Under the pieces are notes generated by a model, which was given only the letters and a program-made list of their open reading frames with translations, did not search any database and had not been told where the DNA came from. 22,802 bases of DNA. It comes from Welwitschia mirabilis. Its lineage: Eukaryota > Gnetophyta > Gnetopsida > Welwitschiales. How positions within the stretch are numbered: the first letter of the stretch is position 1; every line of letters begins with the position of its first letter. The DNA is taken from contig JBOZIK010000001.1 of the NCBI GenBank assembly GCA_051453625.1, positions 254,812,016 through 254,834,817 on the forward strand, in the 5' to 3' direction. Shown here piece after piece: positions 18,793 through 22,802 of the stretch. The translations under genes and the position numbers were made by a program.

Positions 18793-19465
18793 TCACTTGT
18801 CAATTTTACGAGGCAGAGTGCATGATAGTTGGATGGGAAGCAAGATACTAACAATACAACTAAGAAGAACAATAACAATAATTGTATTAGTAATACTTTT
18901 AGTTTTACAAACTACTTGGTCATATTTTGGGGGAGCAATTTGAGCAATGGGGGTAATTAAAATGGGATCTTCATTTAGATCTTCCTCTTTTTCTTCATCT
19001 ACATCATCCTGCTCTGTCTGGTCTTCTTTTTCTTCTTGCTGCTCAAGTCGATTTTCTTCTTTCGCATTATGATCTGCAGGGGCATTGTCTGTGTGCCTTC
19101 CTAGTGTGGGAGGCTATGCTCTTCATCACTCTGCGAATTTCGAAGGTTGCCACAAAAGTAGTTTCCACACTTGACTGCAGGAATCTCTTGCCATGTGAGG
19201 ATGCCAGCAATTATTTGAAGCTTCCTTGGGTGGAGAAGCCCAATAAGACCTTCATGTCTTACTTTTCTGTTAACTAGAGAGTAGTGTAAAGAATCTAAGA
19301 GGAAGAATGTGAGGTTCATCTAGAACTCATCCAACATAGCTCCTAGGAAGTGGAAATGGAGCTCATTGGTTTTGTCAAAGTGGCCCTCCATGGTAAAGTA
19401 TTTCATAATGAGTGTTGCCTAGGCATCGAAAGGATGGGGAGATCTTTCCTCTTGTAATTGCCATC
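18793..19465 (-). pseudogene. Decayed retroelement-like ORF with acidic tail and hydrophobic segment
   Basis: Reading leftwards: WQLQEERSPHPFDA, KYFTMEGHFDKTNELHF, MNLTFFLLDSLHYSL, HEGLIGLLHPRKLQ. After a frame change near 19110, a Glu/Asp-rich stretch (EEKEDQTEQDDVDEEKEED) is followed by a hydrophobic run (TIIVIVLLSCIVSILLPI), and the ORF ends at 18793-18795. The N-terminal half resembles ORFs of unknown function found in plant retrotransposons (the FFLL-SL and H-GLI-LL pattern). Two stops interrupt it. The 18-residue hydrophobic segment could span a membrane, which would fit an env-like ORF, but this is inference from one degraded copy. Confidence 0.4.
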
Positions 19466-19834
19466 TTTTCTTGAGGGAATTTTTTGATGAGTTTCTTAAA
19501 CTGGGGGACAATGGAAGCTTTTGGGGATCCTTTCTTTAGTTTTATTCCCTAAGGCCCTATTTGAATAGCATCACTAATAGAAGTAATATTAGTCTAAGTT
19601 GTAGTGTTACCCATGCTAGAAGATCTTCCATTCCAATTTCTGACAAGCTGCTTTGACAGATTTGGATTATGCCCTCTCAAATTGAGAACATATGAAGCCC
19701 ATCCCATTGCCTAGAAAGCTTGCCATGTCTACTCACGATTAAGGACAATGTCATGCTTCATTGGCTCAGTGTAGAGTATCTTTCCCAGGTCAGGATGCAA
19801 ACGCTCTTAGACTACGTGGTGTGGACACTTTTTG
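19466..19834. other. Spacer, no gene recognised
   Basis: Sequence between the decayed ORF and the LINE C-terminus. I see no motif, and no poly-T run that would mark the LINE 3' end. Confidence 0.5.
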
Positions 19835-20690
19835 CTACACACTCAAGACTCTTAGCAAGAATGATTCTAGTGGAAGGCAATGCAGTGTATTTAAAAGCCT
19901 GCACTCCCACCAATTGTACAATATACTTTGTAATTTTGAAAAGAACTTGGAAATAGAGGGAACCTCATTTTGAAAAATTATGTTGCATCCATGTTTCCAA
20001 AGCAGCTATGCTCCAATAATAAATGCATTCTCATCTTTGTAATAATAGAAACTATCAAACCCAAAATTAGGAGGAGGATTGACATGAAGCAAGGACCAAA
20101 GGTGTTAGGTGAAAGAACAGTGGGCAAAGAGGTGGAGTTTGAGTTTCATTGTCTTCTTGACACAGGGGGCAATCCTTGTAGATTCTGAAATTTCTTCGAT
20201 TAAGATCGTCAGTAGTGGGGATACAACCTTTGATCATATTGCTGTTAGTGTGTATAGAGGTACCACAAACAGTGAACCTTCCCTTCCTGCCTTAGCTACA
20301 TGTGCTCTACTTAGACTTATTAAACCCCCCAGACCTTATGACTTGTGGCCTGACTAGCTGAGTCGGTGCTTGACAGGCCCACAGAGAACTATGGGGGTGG
20401 GGCGGGGTAACCCCCATATAAAGGCCTTCTACTACAGAAGCGCAACGACTGTTAGAATAATACTCGCAGCCATTATTACCAAAAGATCTTGATCTTCTCA
20501 AGAATTTTAAGTTTCCAAAGGTCAGACCACTTATTATCGTAGCCAAAAAGATTATGATACATCTTAGCAATACTAATCTTTTCTTTCTGAATAAGTGGCT
20601 TTAGGTCTTGGCTTCAATTTTTCAGGAGTCGAGGCCAAATGATTCTAGTGGATCTTCTCAAATGCTTCCAGAAAAGAGAATGCTTGTCTT
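19835..20690 (-). pseudogene. LINE zf-RVT zinc domain and C-terminus, split by an insertion
   Basis: The segment reads SLFWKHLRRSTRIIWP, KWSDLWKLKILEKIKIF, then on the far side of the insertion MIKGCIPTTDDLNRRN, CPLCQEDNET and, after a frameshift, HLFAHCSFT. CPLC with HLF--C is the zinc-binding core of zf-RVT, which follows RT in plant LINEs. The frame is continuous when the 200-bp insertion and one copy of its target repeat are set aside, which proves that the insertion came later. Confidence 0.87.
20242..20455 (+). mobile_element. 200-bp insertion with 7-bp target duplication inside the LINE
   Basis: CTGTTAG occurs at 20242-20248 and 20449-20455, enclosing 200 bp that interrupt the LINE frame. 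The insert is GC-richer than its surroundings. It has a perfect 8-bp inverted repeat (TATGGGGG 20390-20397 and CCCCCATA 20411-20418) overlapping a TATA-like CATATAAAGG (20415-20424). I find no terminal inverted repeats, poly-A or coding sequence. It could be a short solo LTR (TRIM-like) or another non-autonomous element; the class is unresolved. Strand is given by the TATA-like box. Confidence 0.75.
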
Positions 20691-21218
20691 TGTCATAGTA
20701 GTCTTCGTTATAGAAGCTGATTCAAGGAATATTCTCACTTGTATACATTCTACAAAAATGGTTAGGAAGAAGACATTGGTTAATATCTTTGATTTTCCTT
20801 ATTCCAAGCCCTCCAGCTTTTTTGGGCATGGCTAATTCTTCAAAATTTATGAGGTGAAGGTTTTGGTGGAACTTCGCTCCTAACCATATAAAATCTTTGA
20901 TGATGTAATCAATAACATTTGCAAATTTATTAGAAATGTGGAAGCAACTAGCTGGATAGATTGTCATGTTTAACAAGTAAAATTTAGCTAAAAGCAACTT
21001 ACCTGCACTTGAAAGGAATCGGTTATACCACTTGATAACCTTCCTACTATTCTTCTTATGATTGGATTCCAAATGCTCAAAAGAAGTTACTCTATATCTA
21101 AGGGGAGACCCGAGTATGAATTTGGGAATGCAACTAAAAGAGCATTGCAAAATTTTGAGTATGTCTTCCTTCCTTTGCTTTGACTTGTTAAGTAAAAAAT
21201 GGCTTTGATTTATCCAAA
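20691..21218 (-). pseudogene. LINE RT C-terminal (thumb) region
   Basis: Contains LGSPLRYRVTSFEHL, WYNRFLSSAGKLLLAKFYLL, DYIIKDFIWLG and MPKKAGGLGIRKIKDINQCLL. Downstream of the catalytic core in plant LINE RTs these blocks are diagnostic (SLGGR-LIKSVL, FLW-G, PK--GGLGIR). About 140 codons are open from 21150 to 20722. Stops lie between this block and the core. Confidence 0.9.
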
Positions 21219-21679
21219 TTAACTTTCAGGCCTGAAAAAAATATGAAAATCTTCTAACAGTTGACGGACTTTATTTGCCTGAGGGACACTAGAATCTAGA
21301 CATAAGAGGGTGTCGTCTACAAACTGAAGAATTAGATAGACTGATGCTAGCTCTACAACAGTGATTTTGTGTCGAAGAACTAGCCTAGCCAAAGAGTCCA
21401 TGACTAGAATGAATAGAGTTAGTTATAGAGGGCCACCCTGACATAGTCCGTTGTAGCCCTAAAAATAGCTCTGTCTCTCCTTGTTTACTATAACTAAGAA
21501 GTTTGACATTGACATGCAAAATGAGATAAGCTGTTTAAGGGGTGCAAGGAAGCCACACTTCTTTAGAATATGGTTTAGGGTGCTCCACTAAACTGTGTCA
21601 AACACTTTAGCTATATCTAATTTTAGAAACATTGTTGGTTTACTTTTCTTATGATGTAGATGGTGGATCTCATTGGCTA
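21219..21679 (-). pseudogene. LINE reverse transcriptase core
   Basis: Motif A reads FLKLDIAKVFD (about 21597-21630, catalytic Asp kept). Motif B reads LCQGGPL (about 21422-21440), with Gly where the family has Asp in QGDPL. Motif C reads LQFVDDTLL, with FVDD at 21312-21323 (both Asp kept). An A7 run at 21235-21241 shifts the frame just before the GLKVNLDKSK block. Target-primed reverse transcription would be its role. Confidence 0.92.
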
Positions 21680-21891
21680 NNNNNNNNNNNNNNNNNNNNN
21701 NNNNNNNNNNNNNNNNNNNNNNNNNNNNNNNNNNNNNNNNNNNNNNNNNNNNNNNNNNNNNNNNNNNNNNNNNNNNNNNNNNNNNNNNNNNNNNNNNNNN
21801 NNNNNNNNNNNNNNNNNNNNNNNNNNNNNNNNNNNNNNNNNNNNNNNNNNNNNNNNNNNNNNNNNNNNNNNNNNNNNNNNNNNNNNNNNNN
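21680..21891. other. Assembly gap (212 N) in the LINE RT
   Basis: The missing part should hold the RT blocks around PK-ENP---YRPISLCN, which are present in the second LINE fragment at the window's right edge. Confidence 0.97.
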
Positions 21892-21968
21892 ATAAGGTAC
21901 CTTTCTCAAAAGATTCTTGCACATCTCTACAAACATCCTTCTTGATAGTGCTCTAGTACTTTTGATAG
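21892..21968. repeat. 77-bp perfect repeat at the gap edge (copy 1)
   Basis: Identical to 22726-22802. It starts ATAAGGTACC exactly at the end of the N gap. Confidence 0.96.
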
Positions 21969-22345
21969 AAGTATACAAAGAAACTGTCCAATCTTGGTGT
22001 TTTGTTTTCTTGCATTGAATGGAGGACTTCCCGGATTTCATCTTCCGTTATCCTCTGATTTAGGTAGCTATACTATTCACTTGTGATAGTAGGACCAACT
22101 GGAGAAGATTGTAAATCTACTTCCTTACTTGTGAATAGGTTTTGAAAGTAACTAATAAACTATTCTATAATTTCACGGTGTCTTTCTAGCACATTTCAGA
22201 CATGCTCCAAGCAATACTATTCTATTGTCTGTGTTCGTTTGCAGTTTGGAAGAAAAATCTGGTGTTAAGGTTCCCTTCCTAAAGCCATCAAATCCTTGAG
22301 CACTTCCTCCAATCAGTCTCTTCCTTCCTCGAGATTTCATGGATG
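21892..22345 (-). pseudogene. LINE linker and first RT blocks
   Basis: Reads NTRFFFQTANEHRQ, FISYFQNLFTSKEVD, ITEDEIREVLHSMQENKTP, FYQKY and DVQESFEKGTL on the minus strand, in changing frames with several stops. The block after NKTP has Arg-Leu-Asp where the family has Gly-Pro-Asp. Similarity stops near 22345, so the copy is truncated or joined to other DNA there. Confidence 0.85.
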
Positions 22346-22559
22346 TGCGTGACTCAACAACGACTATATACATTGCACAAGTCAGTAGATCCTATCATAA
22401 GGTTATTGCTAAGTGGTAAGCTTATGATTAAACCAGAAAAATAATATTAATAATTTATAAGATATATTTCAAGTAATCTCATTGAAATATATTTGATTTC
22501 AAATTCATATGTGAAGGGCATTTTAGAGTTTCGTTGGTCAAATTATGTGATTAATTCAT
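22346..22559. other. AT-rich junction between the two LINE fragments
   Basis: No coding signal. It separates the truncated end of LINE copy 1 from the inner break of copy 2. Confidence 0.6.
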
Positions 22560-22802
22560 GATGAAAGAATCAAACCTAGAAGTAAAGGTTTCAAGGGCCA
22601 TGCTATAATTTTAGTGCAGATTTTATAAAAAACATTGCAGAGACTAATTGGCCGATATTGGTGGGGGTTTGTAGCATCTTCTATTTTAGGAATTACCGTA
22701 ATAAGCATGTCATTAAAAGGGTAGTATAAGGTACCTTTCTCAAAAGATTCTTGCACATCTCTACAAACATCCTTCTTGATAGTGCTCTAGTACTTTTGAT
22801 AG
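22560..22802 (-). pseudogene. LINE RT fragment (copy 2), running off the window
   Basis: Reads MQESFEKGTLYYPFNDM, ITVIPKIEDATNPHQYRPIS and LCNVFYKICTKIIA on the minus strand, open for about 60 codons. These are the first RT blocks of a plant L1 LINE (IPK, then YRPISLCN). Its right part is identical to 21892-21968. Confidence 0.92.
22726..22802. repeat. 77-bp perfect repeat (copy 2, window edge)
   Basis: Partner of 21892-21968. The match may continue beyond the window. Confidence 0.96.

Larger units (their letters stand above)
19835..22345 (-). mobile_element. L1-type LINE, ORF2 remnant (copy 1)
   Basis: Running from right to left: a pre-RT linker with FFQTANEHRQ, an EDEIREVLHSMQENKTP block, RT motifs A, B and C, an RT thumb, a zf-RVT zinc domain, and a C-terminal FQNEVPSISKFFSKL-ILYNWW segment ending at a TAG near 19835. 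This is the standard order of plant L1 LINE ORF2 without the endonuclease, so the copy is 5'-truncated. It is broken by stops, frameshifts, an N gap and a 200-bp insertion. Confidence 0.92.

Noticed and set aside
19720-20357. Plus-strand open stretches of 70-82 codons
   Set aside because: Antisense to the LINE zinc domain and C-terminus, and partly within the 200-bp insert.

Overview
This is a transposon-dense stretch of nuclear DNA from a flowering plant. The evidence is a Ty1/copia LTR retrotransposon primed by plant initiator tRNA-Met, several related LTRs, an L1-type LINE, AT-rich spacers, and no intact host gene. The lineage cannot be fixed from this sequence. Five N runs (988-1716, 5840-6141, 10856-10955, 12873-12882, 21680-21891) show a scaffold-level assembly. 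At least two of them are flanked by repeated sequence, so local order should be treated with caution.

Layout. Positions 1-539 are the end of an LTR nested in the 3' LTR of a large copia element, here called E1. E1 lies on the minus strand and runs from its 5' LTR (8778-9752) through PBS, gag, protease, integrase, reverse transcriptase and RNase H (8710 down to 3575). An extra ORF follows (3241-1977), then the polypurine tract (907-920) and the rest of the 3' LTR (540-906). E1 is dead: gag has five in-frame stops, pol is frameshifted, and catalytic residues of both RT and integrase have been substituted. Positions 9753-10855 hold a hairpin, a G-quadruplex motif, a short GGACGTCC-like cluster, and the PBS plus partial LTR of a second relative (E2). 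Positions 10956-15210 are AT-rich, with no gene I can defend. Positions 15216-16293 are a solo LTR of the family (E3) with a 5-bp target duplication. Positions 16322-17222 hold a diverged direct duplication, and 17223-18780 are AT-rich spacer. Positions 18793-19465 hold a decayed minus-strand ORF with an acidic tail and a hydrophobic segment. Positions 19835-22345 are a LINE ORF2 remnant on the minus strand, split by a 200-bp insertion, and a second LINE fragment runs off the right edge.

The most striking signal is in the LTRs. Their U3 regions carry long arrays of a degenerate palindrome, GGACGTCC, whose core GACGTC is the plant C-box type of bZIP site. The palindromes come in pairs 21-22 bp apart, and the pairs repeat with a 34-35 bp interval, giving a 56-bp tandem unit. 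The same rhythm appears in the nested LTR, in both E1 LTRs and in the E3 solo LTR, always upstream of a TATA-like box where one can be seen. This looks like a family-specific enhancer array that has since decayed.
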